From Lenzites betulinus (taxonomy: Eukaryota > Basidiomycota > Agaricomycetes > Polyporales > Polyporaceae): a stretch of DNA of 64,000 nt. The stretch lies in NCBI GenBank assembly GCA_022264855.1, contig JABYQU010000020.1, positions 248,001 through 312,000 of the forward strand, written 5' to 3'. This document shows, one piece after another, positions 35,110-45,470 of the stretch. A model generated the notes under the pieces. The model ran no database searches. It was not told the origin of the DNA and was given only the letters and a program-made list of their open reading frames with translations. Position numbers and translations under genes: made by a program. Position 1 is the first letter of the stretch. Every line of letters begins with the position of its first letter.

Positions 35110-36681
35110 TCAGCTGCGCTCCTCCCCGAGCTTCGACGCAGGGATAATCTGATAGCGCTGCGAGGGCGGTGTCGCGTCGTGGTCGTGGTCCTCGCCCAGG
35201 CACTCGACGCCCCCAGCCAGGATCCCGACGCGCATCATCGCGAGAAGCTGTGTGTTTTTAGAAAGGGAGGGAGGCAGGGGGCAGTCAGCACCACATTGCC
35301 GGGCGCCAGGCGTGGGCGTGGGGGCGCACTCACGTTATGCGCGGCATTGGAGTGGTCGTAAACCCCGCCGAAGAAGGACGCGGTCATGTCCTTGCCTGAG
35401 TTCGCGGTGAGGTGCGTCCGGCCGCCGGGGTGCTCGTCGAGGAACGCCGAGACGTCGTGGATGAAGCCGGACACCAGGATGAGGATGCGCCCGCCTGCCT
35501 TGGCCTCGCTCTGGACTGAATGCGGAAGAAAGCACAGGCGCGTCAGTCGATGACAGTAATAAACACCAGAGGGGGAGAGGGGGGAGCGCACATGTGTCCC
35601 AGGAGACGACCGGGAGCTTCTCGACCGGCGTCGGCCACTTGAGCTGCTCCTGGGTGGCGCGGAGCTCCTTGAGCCTCATCGTGTACGCGCCCTTCTCGAC
35701 CTCGTTGCTCGGGAAGCGCCGGAGGTTCGTCGCGAAGCCGAGCGCGCCGCAGAGCGCGATGAACCACTTCGTCGGGTCAAACTGATACCAGCGGTACGCA
35801 TTCCGGTAGTCCATCGGGAACTGGTGGTGGAAGTTGTGGTAGCCCTCGCCCATCGTGAGCACGGCGGAGACGAAGTGGTCGCGCGGCGTGAGCTTATCGT
35901 CATATGGTGCACTCCCGATGTAGTGCGCGAGCGAGTTCACGCAGAAGACGCTCTGTGGGGCGGCGTTCATCAGTATGCACGATCATCAACGCCGGGGGTG
36001 ATAGAGAGGCGCTCACGTGGTGGCCGATGGTCATGCGAAGGCAGGACGCATAGCAGAACCCGCCGAGCCAGTCACCCCAGAGCATACCCGGGATGGCCGC
36101 GGGGGCAAAGTACCCGAGCGTGCTCAGTACGAGCAGGTAGTTGCGGTGTTGCCACTGGACGATCCTGTCGGCGATGAGGTCGGACACGTCGACCTTCCCG
36201 GACGACACGTCGGTCGTCTTGAACATCATCCAGCCAATGTGCGTCCAGAGGAGGCCGCGCTTGGAGTTGTACGGGTCCTGGTCCGTGTCCGTGTAGCGGT
36301 GGTGGGACCGGTGACGCCGAGCCCACCAGTAAGCGGAGCCTTGCACTGCACTGCCGCCCGTGAGAGCAAGAAAGAGGCGCAGAGGTGCCGAGGCGTTGTA
36401 TGCCCTATGGGACCACAGCCTATGATAGCCTATAGCACACGTGTTAGTGAGTGAACGACGACGAGCGGCATGGAAGACCTACCTGCGGTGACGCCGATCA
36501 TGGATATGACATAGTACACGAACGCGAATATGGCCGTCGGACGCTGCAATGGCACGTAGAGTATCCCATAGAGCGCGATGAGAGGCGTGAAGATCAACAC
36601 GTTGGTGTTGAACCAGTATACGCCCTCGATCTTGGGGAAGCTACCACCGGAGCGGCTGGGGGAGTTCACTGGAGTGCCCAT
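35110..36681 (-). CDS. OLE1: Delta-9 acyl-CoA desaturase with cytochrome b5 (paralogue B)
   Basis: Second complete desaturase of the same architecture. It starts MGTPVNSPSRSGGSFPKIEG and has helices IFTPLIALYGILYVPL and FAFVYYVISMIGVTAG. Its His boxes are HRLWSH, HRSHH in WWARRHRSHHRYTDTDQDP and HNFHH in GEGYHNFHHQFPMDYRNAY. The cytochrome b5 tail has DEHPGGRTHL and YDHSNAAHN, and ends ASKLGEERS. The intron after GVTAG and the intron before the cytochrome-b5 terminal exon LLAMMRVGILAGGVEC sit at the same places as in paralogue A. Here GVTAG is part of the first exon, whereas A splits it into a micro-exon. The proteins are clearly homologous but diverged over their length, so the duplication is not recent. 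Confidence 0.92.
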
Positions 36682-38286
36682 GGGAGGCGAACAGAGTGGC
36701 GCGAGCAGGTGAAGCTTGAAGCTTGAAGGCTCGATGGTTCTGAGGAGCTCGCGAGGTGAGGCGCGGTGGGTTCTCTGGTCACTGCAGTTTACGTACCTTT
36801 TAAGTGCTCGCTGCAAAGGCCCGCTCATGCCCAAATCCAGACGCGAGATGCATAGACTTCGAAATTCGGACGAGCTGTGACCACCCTGAAGTGTCATGAC
36901 CACCACCTCGGACTGCATCCTGCGCTGTTGGCGGAAGCATCACATCAGGACGGGTCCGTCACTGGCTGATGGCCCACGGCCTCATGCTGGGCGAGAAGAT
37001 GTGCTGGGAGTTCCCTAGCGGGGCGCACGCACGCACGCGCGGCCGCTTCCACAGCAAACAGCACTGGTGGTGATGTGCGCGATAAGTCGCGAACACGAAG
37101 AAGCTACGGATGCTGCCCCCTGACCTGATTGCGATTTGGACAGACATGGGCTCGCCGCCTACCGCGGACGCAGGACCCCCGACAACCGCCCAAAATGCCT
37201 GATGACGCCGACCGCGATTTTGCCCAAAATGTCCGGGGTCAACAGGCATGTTAGACGCCCAATTTTGTCCGGATAAAATCAGGCTTTCGGCCCCTAAAAA
37301 GCCAGAAAATGTCCGAAATCCGGCGCTTAACCACCACAGGCCTGATTTTCGGCGCTCAATGTGTGTTTAGCGCCCACTTGGGCCGAACCTGATGGCTCTT
37401 TTTGGCATCCATGTCCGGACCATTCCACAGGCCTTTCGGCGTCTAAGCCCTGTTTTGTCCGGACGCGAGCAGGCATACCCCCTCCAGAACCCGAGATATT
37501 GTCCGGACGGTCATCAGGGATATCCTCCCATTGTCAGGGGTCCTGCGGACGCTCGCTGACGGCGTCCGATGGCGATGTTGAGAAGACCGGCAGGGGCAGC
37601 GTCCACTGCGACCGGAGGAGAAGCTTGATGTTCTGTTCTATGGAGCAGATAATTCCGGGCGGTGTCTGCCGCGTTGGCGCTTCTGCAGAGATGCAATGGA
37701 GAGCGGAACCAATATCCCACTGCTGCTCAACCCTCCGACCATTCTGAGAAGGTACAAGCTGTGCGCACGTAAGTACGACGGGAGCTGCGAGAATGATTAC
37801 TGCGCATACGTTGTGGCGTCTATATGGGCGTCTGTTGATCCCGCCACCCTGGGCCAGTGATATTTCGCGTATGGACATGGGCGGGCCAACGTCACTACGA
37901 TGCTTCTCATCTTCTCGTTACTGACTGGCCGCAGCACGTCCGTGTATGTCCATGTACAAACAGTCTATCAGATTCACATGGCGTACGTTGTTGCCAAACT
38001 ACAAGACAAGATGTCGTTACAGCCACATCGGCGCGGGTATAGACAGCACCGAACGAAGGGATAAATAACACGGGGTCGACCGAAATAAACATCGCCGTAC
38101 TAGTTGTACACGCGTCCTATACATGCAGCATACAAGAGACATCCCATACGTACATGGACCGAGTTGGGGCCGCGCTTCAGGTTGGCGAACAGAACAGCGA
38201 TCAACGTAAGAACAAAAGGCGGATATCAGGCAGCCACTTACGTGCTCCCACCGGATCTGGGGGCCGAACGATTCCGCGCGGGCGTG
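36682..38286. other. Intergenic region with TGTCCGGA repeat array
   Basis: 1.6 kb between the desaturase B start and the 3' end of the next minus-strand gene. Apart from the degenerate array at about 37210-37530 no feature is convincing. The promoter of desaturase B must lie in its left part. Confidence 0.35.
37210..37530. repeat. Degenerate repeat array with TGTCCGGA core
   Basis: About six imperfect units, each with a TGTCCGGA-type core followed by CAGGC and TTTCGGC/CTAA elements, spaced roughly 45-75 bp. Cores are seen near 37230, 37266, 37308, 37411, 37457 and 37500. The consensus is TTTTGTCCGGA ... CAGGC ... TCGGCGCCTAA. Confidence 0.6.
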
Positions 38287-39869
38287 TCACTTAGACATGC
38301 CGTCGCCGGTCAACCCGGTCGAGGAGACCTTCCCAATTATGGTTGCGCCGGTGGCCTCTGAATCGAGCTCGTAGGCGTCGAACTCGGTGTTCTGGCGAAA
38401 GCGCATGGGGAGCGCGAACGTGGGGCCCGAGCGCGTCGTGCCGCCGACAGTGGTGTGGTTGTGCGTCGTCGCGTAGTCCGTGATGTCCTGCGTACTGATA
38501 CCGAGCCCCACTCTGACGACGATCAGTGTCGGGACGATTCCCTGTCACAAGACCGTCCGTCAGCCTCATCAAACCTAGACAAGCGAGGGAAACTAACCAT
38601 GATCTGGGCCAGGGAGTCGTAGGCGATGTACTGCAAATTGGCAGCTGTCAGTCACAGGAAGGAGCTGCACCGGGGGCTTCGTGGCGCACCTGAGCGTTTG
38701 TCTGTTGGCAGTACAGGATAAGCAGGGTCATGAGGCAGAAGGAGTAGATGGCGCCCGACTCGAGGCTGTGCGATTCGAATTAGCGCTACGAAAATTGCAA
38801 GTCGGGCCACAAAACCGTACATGATGGCCACTGCGTTTTTGTACTTCTCCGCGTGACGACGGCCGAGGGTGTGGGATGCTTGGCGAGCGATCCACCAAAT
38901 CCTCGTAGCTGTACAACACGTAAGTGTTTGTGCGATAATAGGATGCTCGGGAGCCATTTACCGATAAGCGATGTCACGATGATGTTCGTGGCCAATGACA
39001 AGCTGAATAGAGCAGTGCCCCATTCTGCGATGTTCGATGCGAAAACGTTGTCTCCAGGGTGTACTTGGCTGAAGTTGTACACAGCGAGGTACGCACAGAC
39101 TTGGTGGAAATTCAGCAAAAGTTTCGTAAGGGCTCGTGCGGTAGCCTCACCTGTGGTGGAGATTAACATGACGATTGGTACGGTGATGATCTTCCAGTTG
39201 TATCCCCACACAACGTAGCAGCGGTAAACCTGCACGGAGTTAGTCTTGCCGGAGTCATTAAGCGCGCGCAGGATCGCCGCTTACCACCAAGCCGTCCGCG
39301 ACAATGCTGTGTTACGCGAGCTTAGGACACTCGGAATCCGTAGATGCGATTTGCTGAACTCACTTGTTGGTCGCGTACAACGCCTGCTTGAAGATACTAA
39401 GGCCGTCCCAGATCTGCGCGTAATATTCAAGGGCGCTTTGCTCGGGGTTGAAGAACGCCTTGAGGCCCCGAGTGAGATCTACGACGACGTGCACGGTGGA
39501 CATGAGGAACATGGCGGTCGTCGCCATGACCATGGGTCGGTTCACCGGGGACCCCTTTCCCTTCTTGTAGGCGAGAATGTAGATACAGATGGCGTACAGC
39601 ACAGCGTACGTTCCTGCAGATGAGAGGCGATCATGATGAGATCGACGTTCTGGCGGCGAAGCGTCGATCTGTACGCACCATAGAAAAAGGTTTCGACCTG
39701 AGGGCGGGCAGGGTGGACGGTAAGGACGCTGCATATGAGCTAGAAGGACGGGCTGCGTACCCAAAGGGACACGAAGGAGGCCTGCGGGAGATAAGCATCA
39801 GCGCGAGGCTCGCTTAGCGGGCGGGCGACGTCGGGTACGGACCTTGTCGAGGGGGATGTCTTTGACCAT
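38287..39869 (-). CDS. Agaricomycete seven-helix membrane protein (second copy type)
   Basis: Same broad family as the gene at 5763-7316 but not a close duplicate. Exons join as MVKDIPLDK, ASFVSLW, VETFFYG, TYAVLYAICIYILAYKKGKG, then TTAMFLMSTVHVVVDLTRG, VYRCYVVWGYNWKIITVPIV, FSLSLATNIIVTSLI, ESGAIYSFCLMTLLILYC and IAYDSLAQIMGIVPTLIVVR. The motif YRCYVVWGYNW and the closing GIVPTLIVVRVGLG are family landmarks. The soluble tail ends SSTGLTGDGMSK. The start at 39869 follows from the short MVKDIPLDK exon. About six short introns occur. Probable plasma-membrane protein of unknown function. Confidence 0.75.
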
Positions 39870-41107
39870 GCCGGCGCCGTACCTTTGAGTGGATAAGTGG
39901 AAAAGAACGGATGGGGAGCGGAGGTAGGAGGCAAGCTCTGGCCGCGATCTTCCTCGAGACGAGGAAGAGGCCCCGCAGCCTTTTAGGACGGGAAGGAGGC
40001 GCCGGGTACAGGGCGGGGCGACGAAGATCCCCTAGAAGGCAGCTGCAATGTTGCAACACTGGAAGCGACGGACCTTACCGGCGCAAAATATCTAACCATA
40101 CCGAGAGCGCGTGTGCAAGCTATCTACCTTCTCTGATCAGCCCGGCCTGGCGGTCCCCTGCGGACTCCGAGCGCTGACAGCGTCTCCGATGTCCGCTGAC
40201 GGGAGCCGCTGCCCCCGTGGGCTGTGAGTCCGACGGCGCATCGCCTGCCATCTGTGCAGCGTATCCATCAGCAAATCGTCTGCTCACCATCTTGAAACTC
40301 GCGCACGAGATGGGCTCGACAGGCACACCAACCCGCCATGCGTCGAAGTACGGGCGTGAGATGCAAATTAGGCGCCGTGTGTGGGTGTTTGTGTGTGGGA
40401 ACGCGCCGTGCAGTGCCGGCCTGAGCCTTCGCGCTTCCCCGTCCTCACCGCGGGACCACGCTCGGGGGCAGTCGCCCTCGCTCTCGCCGTCTCGCGCTGA
40501 CGTCGGAGGACGGGCACCACACGGTGCACGCCCTCCAAGCACTTCTCTGCATGATCTCGCCCTCTGCATCATTGTCCCGAGGGGCGGGGGCTGTGGCTTC
40601 TATAGATGATCAGCTGTTCGCATTCCCAAAGGGCACAGGCGTAGCGCTAGCTACGGGAGCAGCCCACCGTCCGTATTGGATTATTTCCTGGCGCAGTGCT
40701 GATATCACGATGCACCACCCCGATGCGAATTCTGTCCGACCGGCCTGAAGCCGACGCTGTGAATGGCCCCGCGTTTCCTCCGCCGACCCCCGGCAGAAGC
40801 ATACTGGATAGCGGTAGGAACACATCTGCCGCCCTCCCCTCCGATTGGGGACTTCGCAAGCCGCGGCGTAGCCCGTAATCAGTCACTGGATGATACCCCG
40901 CCCCAGCGTCCAACGCGTTCCATCTGAAAGCAGTTATCCAATCCACGACGAAAGCCCATTTTTCGTGATACCTATTCGTGATGCCACGCCATATGGGTTT
41001 GCCGTGCCTCGCTCTCGCCTACGCGGTTGGAGAATAAATGACAGCTCTTCATAAAAAGCCTGGCCAGCAACAGATCATCACCTCCCCATTCGCCCTGACC
41101 ACACGCC
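39870..41107. promoter_or_regulatory. Divergent intergenic region
   Basis: 1.24 kb between two divergent start codons, holding both promoters. The frames at 40120-40572 (-) and 40217-40609 (+) are antisense to each other, low in hydrophobic structure and not recognisable. No gene is called. Confidence 0.35.
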
Positions 41108-43145
41108 ATGTCGCTCTACTCTATTCAGACTCTCAGGACACCCCGGTCCTACTCCGAAGGCCTTACGCGCTTCGTCGACTCCGTCTGGAGTCGTCTCGGA
41201 GAAGGCCTCACCTACTCGACGTCCCACTGGACCTCCACCTCGCGCCTTGCCAAGTCAAGCGTGCTGAAGTGAGTCCCCTCTCCCCTCCATGGGGTAAAAG
41301 CGTATCATTGATGTATGATTAGGGTGCTCTCGGGTATCTCTGTTGGCAAGCTCGTCGTCGTAACTGCCGACGGAGAGCACACCTTCGGCAACCCCGACGA
41401 GCCTGAGGAGTCCACCGTGACTCTGAAGGTGCTCAACGATGCCTTCTGGATGCGGCTGCTGCTGTCCACCGACCTCGGTTTGGCCGAGTCGTACATGAGT
41501 GGCGAGAGTAAGCCAATCAAACATCCGAACATCGCGCCCATCAAATACTGACTTGCACGATCATGTGATGATAGTCGATGGCGATATGTCCGCATTGCTT
41601 AAGGTACGGGCACGCTACTTCCTGTGCTGAGACATACGCTTATTAGTATTCCAGCTTGTGATCGCCAACAGGAGCAAGATGGACACGATCGGGAGCCTAG
41701 CAGCCCCGCTCATGGCTGTTGGGCGCAAGCTGACCGCGTACAAGTTCCTCGGTGATCGCTCTACGTCAGCGGCGAATATCTCCGCACACTATGACCTCGG
41801 CAACACGCTGTGAGCTTGTTTATGATGCCAGGTTCGCGTGACGCCAGGTCTCACCTTGTGTACAGCTTCACTGCTATGCTGAGCGAAGACATGAACTACT
41901 CGTCGGCCATCTTCCTCGACTACCTCGAGGACCTCACCAAGCCCGCAAAGCTATGCGAGCCCCTCGAGGATGCGCAGATGCGCAAAATGAAGTAGGATTT
42001 TTGCGCCATCTATTGTTGGCACCACATGCTAACTGCGTTGCAGAAACATCATCCGCAGGGCGCGCGTGCGCCCCGGAGACAGGGTGCTCGAGATCGGCAC
42101 CGGCTGGGGCGCGCTCTCCATCACGCTCGCGAAGACCGTGGACTGCACCATCGACACCGTCACGCTCTCGCTCGAGCAGCGTGACCTCGCGGTCGCGCGC
42201 ATCGCGAAGGCGGGTCTCTCGGACCGCATCACGGTGCACTACATGGACTTCCGGCAGTGCATGGACAAGCCCGAGTGGGCCGGCGCGTTCGACCGTTTCA
42301 TCAGCATCGAGATGATCGAAAACGTCGGCCGCGAGTTCATCGAGGAGTACTGGAAGGTCGTCGACTGGGCGCTGAACCCGAAGAGCGCGATCGGCGTCGT
42401 GCAGGTCATCAGCATGCCCGAAGCCCGTGCGTCTCCGCGCCCCGTTCTCCGTGTCTCGCCGGCGCGTTCGCTGACACGCCGTTCAATAGGTATCCCGGCG
42501 TACGACGCGGCCGGCGTCGACTTCATTCAGAAATGGGTATGTGGTTTACGCTTATCGCGCTTCTTTGACACAACGCTAAGCCGCGCTCTCTTCGCCAACA
42601 GAGTAAGTGTGGCACGATCGTCTCCTCCCGGCCGGGAAGCTGACAGCACCCTAGTCTTCCCGGGATGCTACATCCCCAGCCTGACGTTCCTCGTGGACAC
42701 GCTGAGCAGCGGCTCCGGCGGCGGTCGCCTCACGATCGACTCGGTGGAGAACATCGGGCCGCACTACGCGCGCACGCTCCGCGAGTGGAAGCGCAAGTTC
42801 CTCGCGAACTGGGAGAGCGTCATCGCGGCCGCGCTCATCAAGCAGTACGACCTCGACGCCGCCGGGCTCGCGATCTTCAAGCGGAAATGGATCTGTACGT
42901 CCCCCCTCTTTCATTGCGCCCTCTTCCTGTCTAGCGCGGCCTTGGCTGACGTACGCTGTGCTTGCAGATTACTTGTGAGTCCAACTGACTGTGACTGTGC
43001 TCGCGCCCGAGCTATGTGGCTGACTGCGCTCGGCAGCGATTACTGCGAGGCGGGCTTCGCGACCCGCACCCTCGGCGACCACATCATTACCTTCACGCGG
43101 GAGGGCGACCTCGCGTTCGGTTGCGACGTCGTGCCCGTGCCCTAA
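41108..43145 (+). CDS. Cyclopropane-fatty-acyl-phospholipid synthase-like methyltransferase
   Basis: SAM-dependent methyltransferase of the mycolic/CFA synthase family, which adds a methylene bridge (or methyl) to a cis double bond in lipid acyl chains. The start MSLYSIQTLRTPRSYSEG is followed by the N-terminal domain (VLSGISVGKLVVVTADGEHT, LSTDLGLAESYMSGE). NISAHYDLGNTL then FTAMLSEDMNYSSAIF is the acyl-substrate region. RPGDRVLEIGTGWGALSITL is SAM motif I. RFISIEMIENVG contains the catalytic-site Glu. DYCEAGFATRTLG and a short tail end DLAFGCDVVPVP. About seven introns occur. It lacks the two N-terminal helices of fungal sphingolipid C9-methyltransferases, so CFA synthase is the better match. 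Its substrate, a delta-9 unsaturated chain, is what the nearby desaturases make. Confidence 0.85.
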
Positions 43146-45470
43146 GGCATGGAAACGGGTATTGTGCCGAGCTCGGGTCCCCCGGCGTGCGCCGACACGG
43201 AAACTCGGACTAGACTCTGGGCTGTAGTTGTTGTGAACTTGTGCTTTCGTGCCCTTCGGCAGTGTATATCCATATGTATTAGTTACGCTGTACAGAGAGA
43301 ATCCAATTATGTATGTGCCTCAATTATCGATTTCGTTGGAATTCCGTGCAATTTTGAGGATAGAGTTCGCGCGGGAAGTCAGGAAGATCATGCATCGTGT
43401 GCCGCTGTCAGTTCTTACTGTCAGAGGACGAAACCCGGGATCCGTGGTACGCCAATTGTAGCCACCACGTGGGAGGGGCACTTGGGCGCTCGTCCGGCAC
43501 CAGCCACTCATCCCTACTCGTGCTGCATGGTGTCTAGGTTCGACGGCAGTGTCAACGGGCACCCTTGTACAGAGTCCATTGACAGATCTTCGAACCCCCG
43601 GTCCTCTACGCTTACTGCTCGCTGGATGCAATGGCCGGTCACAAGACAGCACGCTTCGCTTCTTCGAATTCGTGCTCAATACTCATCTTCACCAAATCTT
43701 CACCCCAAACACGTTAGCGGGGATGGAGCCTGGGACGGCGCGGTCCAGAGTCCAGGGCCAGGTACTGCCATGTCCGCCAAAACGCCGTCCAGTTCTGCGC
43801 TGTGTAGAAATACTTGCCAATACGGGGCGAGACGATAACGGGGTTGATACGTGTGTCTGTGAGCATCAGACTCCAGTACGTATGCTACCGTGACCGGGTA
43901 CGTCGTTCCGCCCCCTGATCACAACAAGCCCGCAGGATCTCAGAGCGACATGCGGGTTCTGCGCCGCGCGTAGCGGCGCAGGTCGCTGAGCTGAACTCTG
44001 ACGGCGCGCGCTACAAACACCGGGCCTATGGCGAGCCCCGCCGTGCGAGCGAGCTGATGTTGCTGCATAGATGTTGCATAATGTTGCATAATGGACGGTG
44101 CGCACATCTCGCGCGTTACGCTACGGAAGCGTGGTTACTGACGGGATCACAGCATGCCAGTTCTGATCGTCGCACGCGACGACGCTATTAGTGTGTGCAT
44201 TACGCCGGCTAACCCGACCCTGCGCTCCACAGGATCACAGAGGGCGCGCGGACCCTGCGAGCGATCCTCGTCGCCGGCACAGGATGCGCCTCCACCGCAC
44301 CCCGCCGCCGTATCACGCTTCGCATCTCGCGCTCGCGGGAAGCACACGGAAGCCGCACTCGTGCACTCGTACTGGTGGTGCACGTTTGCACGGCGGAGCA
44401 TCGCTAGGCCTGGGGCCCGCACTGCATGCGTCCATCGCGCAATGTGTCTTCTCCCCTGGTTAATCTTTCGCATCCGCGCGCGATCACTGGCAAATCTCCC
44501 GAGTCCCGCCGCCCATATCATTATGCGCCGAGAGATAGTGCGTGGGACGGGGCGGCATCACGGGGCCAGTACGGTAGCCTCGCGGCGTGCGCCGGCCTCG
44601 ACGCCTTCTGACCACCTCCTCCTGCGCAGGATCAAAGCGAGGGATGCCGTAACGCCATAGGATCTGATCGGACGACGCCTGCGCCTTTTGGTACAATGCA
44701 CACAATTGCGCGCTGCTGCTCTGCTGGTATCAAGAGGCACTTGGCGGCATCATCATCTGGTGGACGATCATCAGCTACGCTCAAAGCTGATCCAAGATGG
44801 GTCGGTGCTGCCGTATAAGTATATACACCGACTGGTGCGTGTGTCTCTTACAGGCAAGTTTGTGCTCCAGGGAGTTGTGATATCAGACTTCCGTCGGGGG
44901 GACGATATGTCAACCGCTGCGCAGAATCATGCGGAGGCTGACTGTTGAACGTTGACCGCAGACTGCGAAGACATCCCATGGAGACCCACGGACTTCTCCC
45001 GTGTCAATCCGTGCATCCGCCACCATCGTGGCGATGGAGGTGGACAGCGTATCTGGTATGTTGACCGGCAAATGTCAAGAAGGCCGGGGACTAGGAGGAC
45101 GGGAATTCTGGGATCGGTGGTGTGCCTTGTCCGACAGACGCCGGGCCGGCTGAAAGCCGCCGATGCTATTATGAAGGGCAGCTCTCCCACGCACTGTCAC
45201 CGTAGGCGCCGGCCGGACTGCCAAATGCAATGATGGATTGCTCAGTACTTACTGCTGCTGCACGACCTCGCCCTCCTCCCTCTCTGTCCGCGGACGCGCC
45301 GAGGACCCCAGGGAGACTGACGCCGGGTCCTGCATCCCATTAAGTCCTATCGCCATCAAAGTACACGTCCTCTGCAATCCATTCAGTCCGACTCTCACCT
45401 GCTCGACCGTGACCACACTGCCGCCGTCCTACCCTGGAACCCCGAACGAAACTCTGCCCTACGAACCACC
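43146..45470. other. Intergenic region, no gene recognised
   Basis: 2.3 kb between two plus-strand genes. A small tandem duplication (ATGTTGCATA twice) is at about 44070-44090. Open frames are scattered, antisense to each other and without recognisable domains. Confidence 0.3.

Noticed and set aside
29854..36681. The two desaturases as one gene duplicated by misassembly
   Set aside because: They differ throughout in sequence, N- and C-termini and one intron, so they are genuine paralogues.
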